DNA of 64,000 bases from JAHDFB01 sp965658745 (lineage in GTDB: Bacteria > Bacteroidota > Bacteroidia > Chitinophagales > Saprospiraceae): the NCBI GenBank assembly GCA_965658745.1, contig CBFHTK010000002.1:1-64000 (forward strand). Reading direction: 5' to 3'. A program made the translations under genes and the position numbers. Below are positions 16,050 through 25,792 of the stretch, in pieces (position 1 is the stretch's first letter; the number at the start of each line of letters is the position of its first letter). The notes under the pieces were generated by a model. It searched no databases. It was not told where the DNA came from and was given only the letters and a program-made list of their open reading frames with translations.

Positions 16050-17951
16050 ATGAGTGAAGTAAAATATACAGAAGATAATATTAGATCCTTAGATTGGAAA
16101 GAACACATAAGAATCAGACCAGGTATGTATATCGGAAAGCTGGGTGATGGTTCTAGTGTTGATGATGGGATTTATATATTAATTAAAGAGGTGATTGATA
16201 ACTGTATTGATGAATACGTAATGGGTCATGGTAAAAAGATTGAAATCGACCTCGTGGACGGTAGAATGTCAATTAGAGACTATGGACGTGGGATTCCGCT
16301 TGGAAAAGTTGTCGATTGTGTATCGAAAATAAATACGGGTGGAAAATATGACTCCAAAGCATTTAAGAAGTCAGTTGGTCTGAACGGAGTTGGAACTAAA
16401 GCTGTGAATGCATTGTCGTCTTATTTCAAAGTTGTTGCAACGAGAGAAGGCAAATCTAAATTTGCAGAATTCGAAAAAGGAGAGCTCGTAAACGAATCCA
16501 AAATAGTAAAGAGTGATGATGAAAATGGGACTCTAGTAGTTTTTTATCCCGACGAGACGATTTTTAAAAAATTTAAGTTTCGAACAGAATACATTGAAAA
16601 CCAACTTTGGAATTATGCTTATCTGAATGCGGGTTTAAGAATAAAATTCAATGGAAAAATATTCTACAGTAAGAATGGATTGTTGGACCTTCTTGAACGT
16701 AAGACTAATCCTGAAGAGATCAGATATGATATCATTCATAAGATGGATGAAGATATCGAATTTGCAATTACTCATGGTAATCAATATGGAGAAGAGTACT
16801 ATTCATTTGTCAATGGTCAGAATACAACGCACGGTGGAACGCATTTAGCAGCATTTCGCGAGGGAATAGTCAAAGGAGCTAGAGAGTTTTACAATAAGAG
16901 TTTTGAAACAAAAGACATTCTTTCAAGTATAATAGGTGCTGTGAGTGTCCGAGTAGAAGAACCTGTTTTTGAGTCTCAAACTAAAACTAAGTTAGGATCA
17001 ATCAATATGGGGCCGAAGAGTCCCACAGTGCGAACTTTTGTAAGCGAGTATGTACGTGAAAAACTTAGTAACCATTTACACAAAAACCCAAATGTTGCTG
17101 AAGCACTTCTTAAGCGAATACAACAAAGTGAAAGAGAGCGAAAGGATATTGCTGGAATCAAAAAGTTAGCAAATCAGAGAGCTAAGAAGGCAAATCTCCA
17201 CAATAAGAAATTAAGAGACTGCCGTTTGCATCTTGATGACAAGAAGAAAAAGAATGAGGAAGATATCCTTAATACTACCATCTTTATAACAGAGGGAGAT
17301 TCTGCTTCAGGATCGATTACTAAGGCTCGAAATGTTCAGACCCAAGCAGTTTTTAGTTTGCGTGGTAAACCACTTAATTGCTTCGGATTGACAAAGAAAA
17401 TAGTCTACGAAAATGAAGAATTGAATCTTTTGCAACACGCTCTAAATATTGAAGATGGTATCGAATTTCTGAGATTCAATAGAGTTGTTATTGCAACAGA
17501 TGCCGATGTTGATGGAATGCATATTCGACTACTACTACTTACCTTCTTCTTACAGTTTTTTCCGGATCTAGTTAAGCATGGTCATCTATATATCCTTGCA
17601 ACGCCTTTATTTAGAGTAAGAGACAAGAAGAAAACTTTTTATTGTTATTCTGAAAATGAAAAACAAGAAGCAATTCAGAAATTAAGAGGTAAGCCTGAAA
17701 TAACTAGATTTAAAGGATTGGGAGAGATTTCACCAAATGAATTTGAAGATTTTATAGGTGAGAACATACAGCTAGAACCAGTCTTTTTGCCGGAAGGCGC
17801 AAAGATCGATGAAGTACTAAGCTACTACATGGGTAAGAATACACCAGAACGGCAGAAATTTATAATCAATAACCTAAAAGTCGAGGAAGATGTAATTCGC
17901 GAAAAGGAGGTTATTGATATGGACGAAGAAGTTGAGGAGCTTATCCCATAG
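16050..17951 (+). CDS. parE: DNA topoisomerase IV subunit B (ParE/GyrB family)
   Basis: ATPase subunit of a type II topoisomerase that decatenates chromosomes. The 633 residues show the GHKL ATPase domain (RPGMYIG near 23-29, EVIDNCIDE near 47-55, GRGIPLG, GLNGVGTKAVNAL), a transducer region and the TOPRIM domain with EGDSASGS (E415) and DADVDGMHI. The length and lack of the long GyrB insert fit ParE of Bacteroidota. Its partner subunit A is often the next gene, but here lon follows. It could be a GyrB, but the short C terminus argues for ParE. Confidence 0.93.
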   Translation: MSEVKYTEDNIRSLDWKEHIRIRPGMYIGKLGDGSSVDDGIYILIKEVIDNCIDEYVMGHGKKIEIDLVDGRMSIRDYGRGIPLGKVVDCVSKINTGGKYDSKAFKKSVGLNGVGTKAVNALSSYFKVVATREGKSKFAEFEKGELVNESKIVKSDDENGTLVVFYPDETIFKKFKFRTEYIENQLWNYAYLNAGLRIKFNGKIFYSKNGLLDLLERKTNPEEIRYDIIHKMDEDIEFAITHGNQYGEEYYSFVNGQNTTHGGTHLAAFREGIVKGAREFYNKSFETKDILSSIIGAVSVRVEEPVFESQTKTKLGSINMGPKSPTVRTFVSEYVREKLSNHLHKNPNVAEALLKRIQQSERERKDIAGIKKLANQRAKKANLHNKKLRDCRLHLDDKKKKNEEDILNTTIFITEGDSASGSITKARNVQTQAVFSLRGKPLNCFGLTKKIVYENEELNLLQHALNIEDGIEFLRFNRVVIATDADVDGMHIRLLLLTFFLQFFPDLVKHGHLYILATPLFRVRDKKKTFYCYSENEKQEAIQKLRGKPEITRFKGLGEISPNEFEDFIGENIQLEPVFLPEGAKIDEVLSYYMGKNTPERQKFIINNLKVEEDVIREKEVIDMDEEVEELIP

Positions 17952-18156
17952 TACGAAAACACAATTATTTTCTCCATTATAGTTAGTTGTAGTTACTTGT
18001 TTTGATCTGTCAGCGATCAATCAATCATGACACTTTGTCGGATAGATTCTAGATACTCTTACATTTTGACGTGAAATTGGAGTCGAATAGTCGGTGGTAC
18101 GCTATTTGACCAGTAAAGAGTACGTGAGGTTTTTTCCTCACTACACAAGAACAAAT

Positions 18157-20565
18157 ATGAGAAAGAAAGATAAAGTACTATTTGACGAAAGTAATGATCA
18201 AGACTTTATACCCATGATCAATATTCCAGATGATAACGATGAGAGTGAGGGCTTAATTGATGATCTTGACCCTCAGCTACCTCTGGTAGCGTTGAGAAAT
18301 ACAGTTTTGTTCCCCCAGAACATTATTCCGATAACTGTTGGTCGAGAAGCGTCAGTCCGAGCAATAAGGGCTGCCGCTAAGAAAGATAAGATTTTAGGAG
18401 TTTTATCTCAAAAGGACCAAAAAATCGAAGAACCTGCAAGTAAAGATCTTTATAAAGTGGGTACGTATGCGCAGATAGTGAAACAAATTAAAATGCCTGA
18501 CGGATCTCTTACGGTGATTTTGAAAGGAATCGGAAAGTTTGAATTAGACTCAATTGTGAACGAGGAGCCGTATTTGGAGGGGGTTGTTAGTAAAATCCAA
18601 CAAGAACAGGTTTCAAATCCCATTGAGCTAGAAGCTCTGAGCAAGACTATTCGAGAAAAGGCAAGGAAAATAATCGATCTCTCTCCGCATCTTCCCAAAG
18701 AAGCGGTAATGATGCTTGACAACGTTAACAATGATAATTTCTTGTTTGATTTTATCGCTGGTAATATGAATATCAACGTGGAGCAAAAGCAAACAATCCT
18801 TGAAATTTATCAGCCCACAGATAAGGCCAAAGCTATCTTGGATCATTTAAACGCAGAGCTGCAAGTGTTGCAATTGAAAAATCAGATTGAGAACAAGGTG
18901 CAAGGTGATATCAATAAGCAGCAACGAGACTTTCTTCTGAATCAACAATTGAAAACAATTCAGGAGGAATTAGGGCAGAATCCAAGTCAAGAAGAATTAG
19001 ACAATCTAGAAAAGCGGGCAAAAAAAATGAAATGGCCTGAAAAGATTGCTAAAGCTTTTGATAAAGAGCTCAAGAGAGCACGAAGGACAAACCCACAGGT
19101 TGCGGAATACAGTGTGCTTTTGAATTATCTAGAACTGATGTTGGATTTGCCATGGGGAGTTTACACGGAAGATAATTTCAACCTTAAAAAGGTTGAGCGA
19201 GTTCTTGACAAAGATCACTATGGTTTAGAGGAAGTTAAGAAGCGGATTTTAGAGCATTTAGCTGTTCTAAAGTTAAAGGGAAATATGAAAGCACCAATCA
19301 TTTGCCTAGTTGGTCCTCCAGGTGTTGGTAAGACAAGTCTAGGTAAATCGATTTCTACGGCTTTGAAACGAAATTTTGTGAGAGTTTCTCTAGGTGGATT
19401 GCACGATGAAAGTGAAATTAGAGGACATCGAAAGACCTACATTGGCGCAATGCCAGGAAGAATCATTCAGTCCCTTAAAAAAGCAAAATCATCAAATCCA
19501 GTCTTCATCTTAGATGAGATAGATAAGATTGGAAATAGCCACAGGGGTGATCCTTCATCTGCATTGCTAGAGGTACTTGATCCAGAGCAAAATGATAGTT
19601 TCTACGATAATTACCTAGAGCAAGAGTATGATTTGAGTAAGGTACTTTTTATTGCTACAGCAAATTCTCTGAGTACAATTCAAGCTCCTCTGCGAGATCG
19701 AATGGAAATCATTCAAATCGACGGTTATAGCGTTGAAGAAAAAGTACAAATTGCAAAACAGCACTTAGTTGCGAAAGAGAAGGATGCACATGGCTTAGAA
19801 AAGTCAGATGTCAAAATCAACCCCAAGATACTGGAGCACATAATACAGAACTACACTAAAGAGAGTGGTGTACGAAATCTGAGCCGGAAAATTGCGGGCG
19901 TTATGCGATCGGTCGCAAAACGAAAAGCATTTGAAGAAGACTATAATGTTTCCGTTACAAAAGAAGACGTTGAAACATATTTAGGACCTACAATCTATGA
20001 CAATGATATGTACGATGTTCAAAAAGTGCCAGGTGTTGCAGTTGGTTTAGCTTGGACACAAGTTGGAGGAGATATTCTCTTTATTGAAACGAGTTCTAGT
20101 CAAGGTTCCGGAAAGCTTACATTAACAGGTAATCTTGGAGATGTCATGAAAGAATCGGCAACAACGGCACTTTCATATATTAAGGCAAATGCCGAGTCAT
20201 TAGGTATAGATATCGGAGTTGTGAAAAAGACAGATATCCATATTCACGTCCCTCAAGGAGCGATCCCAAAAGATGGTCCTAGTGCCGGTATTACCATGTT
20301 GTCTGCTCTTACTTCACTTTTGACGAAAGTCCCTCTTAAATCTCATCTGGCAATGACTGGAGAAATTACCTTAAGGGGTAAAGTTCTTCCTGTCGGCGGT
20401 ATAAAGGAGAAAATCCTAGCAGCTAAAAGGGCTGGAATCAAAGAGGTTATTTTATGCAAAGCAAATAAGAAGCATGTCGATAAAATTACCGAGGCTTACA
20501 TAAGAGGGATGAGCTTTCATTATGTTGATAGAATGGATGAAGTCTTAAGGATAGCTCTTGGATAG
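18157..20565 (+). CDS. lon: ATP-dependent protease Lon
   Basis: Cytoplasmic AAA+ serine protease degrading misfolded and regulatory proteins. From the ATG at 18157 the product has 802 residues: N-terminal substrate domain from PQLPLVALRNTVLFPQ, a coiled-coil linker, the AAA+ module with Walker A GPPGVGKT (386-393) and Walker B VFILDEIDKIG, and the protease domain with the Ser709-Lys752 dyad (DGPSAGITM and GGIKEKILAAKR). A GTG at 18094 would add 21 residues unlike the family, so the ATG is preferred. Separate from parE by about 205 bp. A heat-shock type promoter could not be recognised. Confidence 0.96.
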   Translation: MRKKDKVLFDESNDQDFIPMINIPDDNDESEGLIDDLDPQLPLVALRNTVLFPQNIIPITVGREASVRAIRAAAKKDKILGVLSQKDQKIEEPASKDLYKVGTYAQIVKQIKMPDGSLTVILKGIGKFELDSIVNEEPYLEGVVSKIQQEQVSNPIELEALSKTIREKARKIIDLSPHLPKEAVMMLDNVNNDNFLFDFIAGNMNINVEQKQTILEIYQPTDKAKAILDHLNAELQVLQLKNQIENKVQGDINKQQRDFLLNQQLKTIQEELGQNPSQEELDNLEKRAKKMKWPEKIAKAFDKELKRARRTNPQVAEYSVLLNYLELMLDLPWGVYTEDNFNLKKVERVLDKDHYGLEEVKKRILEHLAVLKLKGNMKAPIICLVGPPGVGKTSLGKSISTALKRNFVRVSLGGLHDESEIRGHRKTYIGAMPGRIIQSLKKAKSSNPVFILDEIDKIGNSHRGDPSSALLEVLDPEQNDSFYDNYLEQEYDLSKVLFIATANSLSTIQAPLRDRMEIIQIDGYSVEEKVQIAKQHLVAKEKDAHGLEKSDVKINPKILEHIIQNYTKESGVRNLSRKIAGVMRSVAKRKAFEEDYNVSVTKEDVETYLGPTIYDNDMYDVQKVPGVAVGLAWTQVGGDILFIETSSSQGSGKLTLTGNLGDVMKESATTALSYIKANAESLGIDIGVVKKTDIHIHVPQGAIPKDGPSAGITMLSALTSLLTKVPLKSHLAMTGEITLRGKVLPVGGIKEKILAAKRAGIKEVILCKANKKHVDKITEAYIRGMSFHYVDRMDEVLRIALG

Positions 20566-20688
20566 ATTTACGTAATCTTGTGGGTTCTCGAAATTATTCC
20601 TAGTTACTTAGTCGTTAATGTATGGTTAAATATTGAGATTGAATCTAAACATGTTTAACTTCGTGACGTTAAATCATAAATTATCGGT

Positions 20689-21348
20689 ATGAGTAAGATA
20701 GTGGGCATTTGCTTTTTCTTGTTGACAGTTGGATTCGCTAATAGAGCATATGCTCAAATGCCAATCGATAGTAATATAGTCATCCAGTTTTCTGGAATTG
20801 TAGTAACTGCAGATGAAGACAACCGAATTATCCCTTTACCATATACCAATGTTGCTATAAAGGGCTCAACAAGAGGTGCGTCTTCTGATCTAAATGGCTT
20901 CTTTTCTTTTGCAGCCTTGCAAGGAGAAGTAGTAACTTTTTCTCGATTGGGATATAAGACTGTCGAATACACTATACCTGATACTCTACATAGCAATCTA
21001 TACTCGATAGTGCAGATCATGAGCGAAGATACCTTACTTCTTCCTGAAACTGTTATCTTTCCATGGCCTAGTAGAAAACATTTTGAAATCGAGTTCTTAG
21101 CGCTTGACGTATCCGACGTTCAACGAGAAGCGGCGAAAGAAAACATGTCTCCCGAGTTACTTGCTGAACTGAGACAGAGTATGCAAGTCGACGGAACTGA
21201 AGTAGGTCGTATGGTCATTGCACAGCAAGCCGCAGATTTCCGGTATGAAGGGCAATTTAAACCGCAACGAATTTTTGATCCGCTAGCATGGAAACAGTTT
21301 ATCGAGGCTTGGAAAAATGGAGATTTTAAGAATGATAAAAAGGACTAA
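20689..21348 (+). CDS. Secreted carboxypeptidase-regulatory-like domain protein
   Basis: A 219-residue protein with a signal peptide (MSKIVGICFFLLTVGFANRAYAQ), then a CarboxypepD_reg-like beta-sandwich (about 30-115; IPLPYTNVAIKGSTRGASSDLNGFFSF and VVTFSRLGYKTVEY) as found at the N terminus of TonB-dependent receptors, and a helical, charged C-terminal part of unknown function (VQREAAKENMSPELLAELRQS). No receptor barrel follows, so this is a stand-alone protein. GTTTAAC occurs at 20653-20659, 30 bp before the start, resembling the motif in front of the two sigma factor genes at 44201 and 45281; this may be coincidence. Confidence 0.72.
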   Translation: MSKIVGICFFLLTVGFANRAYAQMPIDSNIVIQFSGIVVTADEDNRIIPLPYTNVAIKGSTRGASSDLNGFFSFAALQGEVVTFSRLGYKTVEYTIPDTLHSNLYSIVQIMSEDTLLLPETVIFPWPSRKHFEIEFLALDVSDVQREAAKENMSPELLAELRQSMQVDGTEVGRMVIAQQAADFRYEGQFKPQRIFDPLAWKQFIEAWKNGDFKNDKKD

Positions 21349-21504
21349 ACAATTTCATTGAGTTCATGATAGTTATGATGACTAAAACGTTCATCAATCG
21401 TTAAATACTCCAAGAGCCATCTGGCACGATTTTTTCTACTTTTAATCGTGTAAGAAAATCTTCAGAGCTATACGCATAGAATCACAATCAAATTTATTTA
21501 TCAA

Positions 21505-22458
21505 TTGAAAGTAACAGATCATTTCAAAAAGGCAAAAAATAAGACATTAGTTTCATTTGAAGTATTGCCACCGTTGAAAGGCGGTAGTATCGATTCTATT
21601 TTCAATTGTCTTGACCCATTGATGGAATTCAATCCACCCTTTATAGATGTAACTTATCATAGAGAAGAATATGTTTATAATATGCGGGATAGTGGGTATT
21701 ATGAAAAAACATCCATCCGAAAACGACCAGGCACAGTTGGAATTTGTGCTTCAATTATGCATCGTTACGGTGTTGATGCAGTACCTCATTTAATCTGTGG
21801 AGGCTTCAGCAAAGAAGAAACGGAAAATGCTCTTATTGATTTGAAGTTTTTAGGAATAGACAATGTGCTGGCATTAAGAGGCGATGCACGTCATTTCGAA
21901 GATAGGTTTATCCCTGAACCAAATGGTCATAAGTATGCGGTTGATCTCGTCAATCAGATAACTGATATGAACGCAGGTAAATACCTAGATCCAAATATCG
22001 CGAATGGTGCAAAGTCTGAATTTTGTATAGGAGTTGCAGGATATCCAGAAAAACATTTTGAGTCGCCAAATCTTGAGATTGATCTTGCTTTTACCAAGAA
22101 GAAAATAGAGGCTGGTGCAGAATACATAGTAACTCAGATGTTTTTTGATAACAAACGATTTTTCAAGTTTGTTGAAGCTTGTAGGGAAGTAGGCATAACT
22201 GTTCCGATTGTTCCAGGATTAAAACCGGTTACTGCTGGTTATCAGCTTAATTCGATCCCGAGGAGGTTTTATATCGACATGCCTGATGCATTGGCTTCGG
22301 AAGTATTAAAAGCTAAGAATCGAGCAGCGATTAAAGAAATTGGAATAGAATGGTGCGTACAACAGTCTAAGGAACTCAAAGATGCTGGTGTACCTTGTTT
22401 GCATTATTATACAATGGGAGATACTGATACAACTACTAGAATCGTAAGTGCTCTTTAA
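21505..22458 (+). CDS. metF: Methylenetetrahydrofolate reductase
   Basis: Flavoprotein reducing 5,10-methylene- to 5-methyl-tetrahydrofolate for methionine synthesis. The 317-residue barrel includes the N-terminal FEVLPPLKGGSID segment (with the catalytic-type Glu), DVTYHREE, ALRGDA and the QMFFDNKRFFKFV stretch, all typical. The start codon is TTG at 21505; there is no in-frame ATG or GTG close upstream, and the protein begins exactly where homologues begin (MKVTDHFKKAKNKTL). It is monocistronic here. No SAM-related riboswitch is evident in the 155-bp upstream gap. Confidence 0.94.
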   Translation: MKVTDHFKKAKNKTLVSFEVLPPLKGGSIDSIFNCLDPLMEFNPPFIDVTYHREEYVYNMRDSGYYEKTSIRKRPGTVGICASIMHRYGVDAVPHLICGGFSKEETENALIDLKFLGIDNVLALRGDARHFEDRFIPEPNGHKYAVDLVNQITDMNAGKYLDPNIANGAKSEFCIGVAGYPEKHFESPNLEIDLAFTKKKIEAGAEYIVTQMFFDNKRFFKFVEACREVGITVPIVPGLKPVTAGYQLNSIPRRFYIDMPDALASEVLKAKNRAAIKEIGIEWCVQQSKELKDAGVPCLHYYTMGDTDTTTRIVSAL

Positions 22459-22578
22459 TTGGAAGCTTGAGGGTTCTTATGTTAAACACCATATGAAAAT
22501 TATCTGAGCACAATTCAGCTTAGAACGACTCGAATTAAATATTTTAAGTGCCTTGACTTATAGAAAGTTCGACTTTGT

Positions 22579-23067
22579 GTGTATTTTCATCGTGTGAATC
22601 AAAAAAGCAGAAATCCTCAGGTAAAACTAGATCTCAGTAATTCTGAACGTAGTAATCTAAGAAAGCACAAGATCAAGAAGTCTGTACTGATTGAGTTTTC
22701 ATCAATACAGTTATCGGAAATTTTAGGAGTAGATTTAGATAGAGCAGTGCAATTACGTGCTCTTGTTGATTTTCAAAGAATTCCAACAATTGGAATTCGA
22801 TTTGCAGAGGACTTGGTGTTTATGGGCTTTTATAGCCTAGAGGAGCTTGAAGGACAAAGCGGAGCAAGGCAATTAGAATATTTTGAGAGAAAAAAAGGCT
22901 ATAGGATAGACTCATGCGTCGAAGATCAATTTCGATTGGCCGTGCATTTTGCAGAGCATCAAGACTGTAGGAAGACTTGGTGGGATTTTTCTGAAGAACG
23001 AAAAAGTTACAGTAAAGCCAAAGGTTATCCGTCTGACCGCCCCTATAAACATCGGTACGAGATGTAA
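22579..23067 (+). CDS. Helix-hairpin-helix protein, Cdd1/pathogenicity-locus-like
   Basis: A 162-residue basic protein. The middle (LSEILGVDLDRAVQLRALVDFQRIPTIGIRFAEDL) has the helix-hairpin-helix pattern of the small Cdd1 family, named from a pathogenicity locus but of unknown function. The C-terminal part EHQDCRKTWWDFSEERK and a final RPYKHRYEM are also typical. DNA binding is inferred from the fold only. Two GTG start codons are possible, at 22579 and 22594; no ATG is near. It precedes prs by about 100 bp with its own probable promoter in between, so the two are not clearly an operon. Confidence 0.65.
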   Translation: MYFHRVNQKSRNPQVKLDLSNSERSNLRKHKIKKSVLIEFSSIQLSEILGVDLDRAVQLRALVDFQRIPTIGIRFAEDLVFMGFYSLEELEGQSGARQLEYFERKKGYRIDSCVEDQFRLAVHFAEHQDCRKTWWDFSEERKSYSKAKGYPSDRPYKHRYEM

Positions 23068-23105
23068 AATAATGCTGCGCAATCTAAGTTTATGTTTACA
23101 TATCC

Positions 23106-23113
23106 TATATTTG
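23106..23113 (+). promoter_or_regulatory. Possible -7 box of prs
   Basis: TATATTTG matches TAnnTTTG, 50 bp before the prs ATG. No clear -33 box. Confidence 0.5.
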
Positions 23114-23163
23114 TAACTTTTTTGGACGAAAGTCTAATTTGACAGCTGAAAAAACCGCGCAAG

Positions 23164-24093
23164 ATGCTTGATGTAAAATTATTCTCTGGATCGAAGTCTA
23201 AATACTTAGCGACTCAAATTAGTGATCATTATGGTTATGAGCTTGGCTCAATAGAGGTCAAGAAATTTAGTGATGGCGAAATGCAGACAATTATCAATGA
23301 GTCTGTGCGAGGAAGCTATGTGTTTTTTATACAATCTACTTTTGCTCCAGCGGATAACTTGCTAGAAATGTTATTGATGATAGATTCGGCAAAAAGAGCC
23401 TCAGCAGGCTATATTACCGCTGTCATACCATATTTTGGATATGCGAGACAAGATCGAAAGGATAAGCCAAGAGTGCCAATTTCAGCTAAGTTGATTGCTG
23501 ATTTAATACAGGCAGCAGGAGCAAATCGCATCATGACTATGGATTTTCATGCTGATCAAATCCAGGGATTTTTTGATATTCCAGTTGATCACTTAAAAAG
23601 TGAGGCGATTTTCATACCTTTTTTGAAAGACCGTAATTTGGATAACGTAATTTTCGCATCACCAGATGTTGGGGGTGTAAAAAGAGCTCGAAATTTTGCA
23701 AAGTACTTCGAAAGGGATTTGGTAATCTGTGATAAAGAGCGAAGAATTGCTAACGAAGTGGCAAATATTACGGTAATCGGTGAAGTAAAGGGAAAAGATG
23801 TGATCATGGTTGATGATATCTGCGATACTGCCGGTACATTGTGTAAAGCAGCTGACGCTCTTGTTGCAAAAGGAGCGAAGTCTGTTTCTGCTTTGTGCAC
23901 GCATCCAGTCTTATCAGGTAAAGCATACGAAAATTTAGAGAATTCTCAACTAACTGAGCTTATAGTTTCAGACACCATTCCTCTGAAAAAGTCACTAAAA
24001 AAAATCACAGTATTGTCATGTTCAAAGCTCTTCGCAAGAGCGATACGGAACACACACGAATACAAATCAATAGCTGCGCTGTTTGTGGATTAA
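23164..24093 (+). CDS. prs: Ribose-phosphate pyrophosphokinase
   Basis: Makes PRPP from ribose 5-phosphate and ATP for purine, pyrimidine, histidine and NAD synthesis. The 309 residues match the family length. Diagnostic strings are FSDGEMQTIINESVRG, PYFGYARQDRKDKPR, the flexible-loop region MDFHADQIQGFFDIP and the PRPP-binding VDDICDTAGTLCKAA. It is followed by rplY, which has its own promoter, the same neighbour order as in several bacteria. An 8-bp inverted repeat (TTTGCTAA at 24100, TTAGCAAA at 24120) lies just after the stop but lacks a T run, so it is not a convincing terminator. Confidence 0.97.
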   Translation: MLDVKLFSGSKSKYLATQISDHYGYELGSIEVKKFSDGEMQTIINESVRGSYVFFIQSTFAPADNLLEMLLMIDSAKRASAGYITAVIPYFGYARQDRKDKPRVPISAKLIADLIQAAGANRIMTMDFHADQIQGFFDIPVDHLKSEAIFIPFLKDRNLDNVIFASPDVGGVKRARNFAKYFERDLVICDKERRIANEVANITVIGEVKGKDVIMVDDICDTAGTLCKAADALVAKGAKSVSALCTHPVLSGKAYENLENSQLTELIVSDTIPLKKSLKKITVLSCSKLFARAIRNTHEYKSIAALFVD

Positions 24094-24156
24094 TATGTAT
24101 TTGCTAAAAATGGAATAAATTAGCAAAAGCATCTTTCCCATTTCAAATATTAAATC

Positions 24157-24164
24157 TATCTTTG
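24157..24164 (+). promoter_or_regulatory. Promoter -7 box of rplY
   Basis: TATCTTTG followed by CAG, as before atpD. Its position 45 bp before the ATG fits a short leader. Confidence 0.6.
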
Positions 24165-24208
24165 CAGTCCATTTTGAAAAAATCCCTATTGGGTTAAGAA
24201 ATAATGTT

Positions 24209-24817
24209 ATGGAAAAAGTACAAGTAGTAGGAACATCCCGCACAGTTATGGGATCTAAATCATCTAAAGAAGCCCGAAATGCTGGATTAGTGCCATGTGT
24301 AATATATGGTCAAGAAGGAACTGAGCACTTTACAACTGATCCTAAGCAGTTAAAGTCGCTTATTTATACGCCGGACTTTAAGACAGTTGACTTAGTACTT
24401 GACGGTAAAAGTAAATCTGCGATCATTAAAGATATTCAATTTCATCCTGTAATGGGAAATGTATTGCATGTTGATTTCTTGCAATTGACTCCAGGTGTGG
24501 CTGTGAAAGTAGATATTCCATTATCTTCAAAAGGTATTTCTGAAGGTGTAAAACTTGGAGGGAAACTTATACAGCAATTAAGAAAAATCAGAGTTAAAGT
24601 AACCCCTGAAAACTTAGTTGATAGACTTTATGTAGATGTGACTAGTCTTGAATTAGGACAGTCTGCTAGAGTAAGAGACGTAGAAGTAACTGATGATATG
24701 ATTGTCATGAATCCTGCTGCTACTCCAGTTGTGATGGTTGAAACTCCAAGAGCACTTCGTTCTGCTTCAGCTGCTAAAGAGGAGGCCGCTGCTGAAGAAG
24801 AGGCACCAGTTGCTTAA
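24209..24817 (+). CDS. rplY: Ribosomal protein bL25 (CTC/TL5 long form)
   Basis: 5S rRNA-binding protein of the large subunit. The 202 residues contain the L25 domain (about 1-90; SSKEARNAGLVPCVIYG, HPVMGNVLHVDFLQL) and the extra beta domain of the CTC form (about 95-180), then an acidic low-complexity tail (EEAAAEEEAPVA). The long form is normal in Bacteroidota, while the E. coli protein is only about 94 residues. It has its own promoter and a strong terminator, so it is probably expressed as a single gene. Confidence 0.96.
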   Translation: MEKVQVVGTSRTVMGSKSSKEARNAGLVPCVIYGQEGTEHFTTDPKQLKSLIYTPDFKTVDLVLDGKSKSAIIKDIQFHPVMGNVLHVDFLQLTPGVAVKVDIPLSSKGISEGVKLGGKLIQQLRKIRVKVTPENLVDRLYVDVTSLELGQSARVRDVEVTDDMIVMNPAATPVVMVETPRALRSASAAKEEAAAEEEAPVA

Positions 24818-24840
24818 AATTTACAGAAAAAGTATATGTG

Positions 24841-24874
24841 AAGCCTTGACGATTTTTCGTCAAGGCTTTTTTTT
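24841..24874 (+). terminator. Terminator of rplY
   Basis: AAGCCTTGACGA (24841-24852) and TCGTCAAGGCTT form a perfect 12-bp stem around TTTT, followed by a long T run. Confidence 0.95.
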
Positions 24875-24919
24875 TGCACTTTTGGCAGTAAATGTATAAA
24901 TCTGGTAAATTAGAGATAT

Positions 24920-25690
24920 ATGAAAATTGCTTGGTTACAATATGACATAGTTTGGCAAAATCCGGAAAAGAATATGAAAATTTTGGAGGAAATGCTTGAA
25001 TCTTCAAATGAATCTTGGGATTTACTGATACTCCCAGAGATGTTTGATACTGGATTCTGTATGAATCCCGACGAAATGGAGGGAAGAGAAGTAGAAAAGA
25101 CCATTGGATGGATGGAGCGAGTTGCAAAGACCTATAAATGCGCTGTTGGTGGTAGTACTAGCGTTCGGCTAGATAAAGGTACTTTCGTAAATAGGTTTGT
25201 CTATATAGATAGCAATCAACTTGAAACTTATGATAAGATTCATCTTTTCTCTCTTTCTGGTGAGCATGAAGCATACAGTGCTGGAAATAGAATCAGATCT
25301 ATTAAGCATTCAAGCGGTTTGGTATTTCGACCGCTTATCTGTTATGATCTTCGTTTTCCTTCAATTTCACTACATAGGGGTGAATTGGACTTAATAATTT
25401 ATGTTGCAAATTGGCCGGAAAGTAGGATTGATCACTGGGATTCGCTCCTTAAGGCAAGAGCAATTGAAAACCAGTGCTTTGTTTTAGGGGTAAATCGGAT
25501 AGGCAGAGATGGCAATGGATTGAGTCATAATGGTAGTTCAGCTATCTATTCTTACGATGGAAAAACTTTACTTGGGTCACAGAATCAATCAGGATTGTTT
25601 GTTCAGAAGATTGATATTTCAGGCATGAAGGAATATAGAAAAAAGCTACCGTTTCTTATTGATAGACGAGTTACAGCAGAGGAAAACTAG
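24920..25690 (+). CDS. Nitrilase-family amidohydrolase (omega-amidase, YafV-like)
   Basis: Carbon-nitrogen hydrolase of 256 residues, the usual length for the YafV/Nit2 group that hydrolyses alpha-ketoglutaramate and related omega-amides. The Glu-Lys-Cys triad is visible in LILPEMFDTGF, TYDKIHLFS and LICYDLRFPS. The Trp-rich ANWPESRIDHWDSLLKARAIENQ segment is also typical. It begins about 45 bp after the rplY terminator. Metabolite repair of glutamine transamination products is the likely role; it is inferred from the family only. Confidence 0.9.
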   Translation: MKIAWLQYDIVWQNPEKNMKILEEMLESSNESWDLLILPEMFDTGFCMNPDEMEGREVEKTIGWMERVAKTYKCAVGGSTSVRLDKGTFVNRFVYIDSNQLETYDKIHLFSLSGEHEAYSAGNRIRSIKHSSGLVFRPLICYDLRFPSISLHRGELDLIIYVANWPESRIDHWDSLLKARAIENQCFVLGVNRIGRDGNGLSHNGSSAIYSYDGKTLLGSQNQSGLFVQKIDISGMKEYRKKLPFLIDRRVTAEEN

Positions 25691-25792
25691 CTCAACATAA
25701 CAATATCACAATTGAGATAAATCAACGTAGATAGTTTCTGACGCGAAGGTAGAGAAAGGAAAGGTGGAATTAGGCGTCTGTGAGTATGGCAT

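Noticed and set aside
18094..18156. GTG start for lon
   Set aside because: The 21 extra residues are unlike Lon N termini and an ATG follows at 18157.
24100..24127. Inverted repeat after prs as a terminator
   Set aside because: The 8-bp stem is followed by GC rather than a T run.
24774..25127. 117-codon minus-strand frame over the rplY terminator
   Set aside because: It runs across a strong terminator and two real genes on the other strand.
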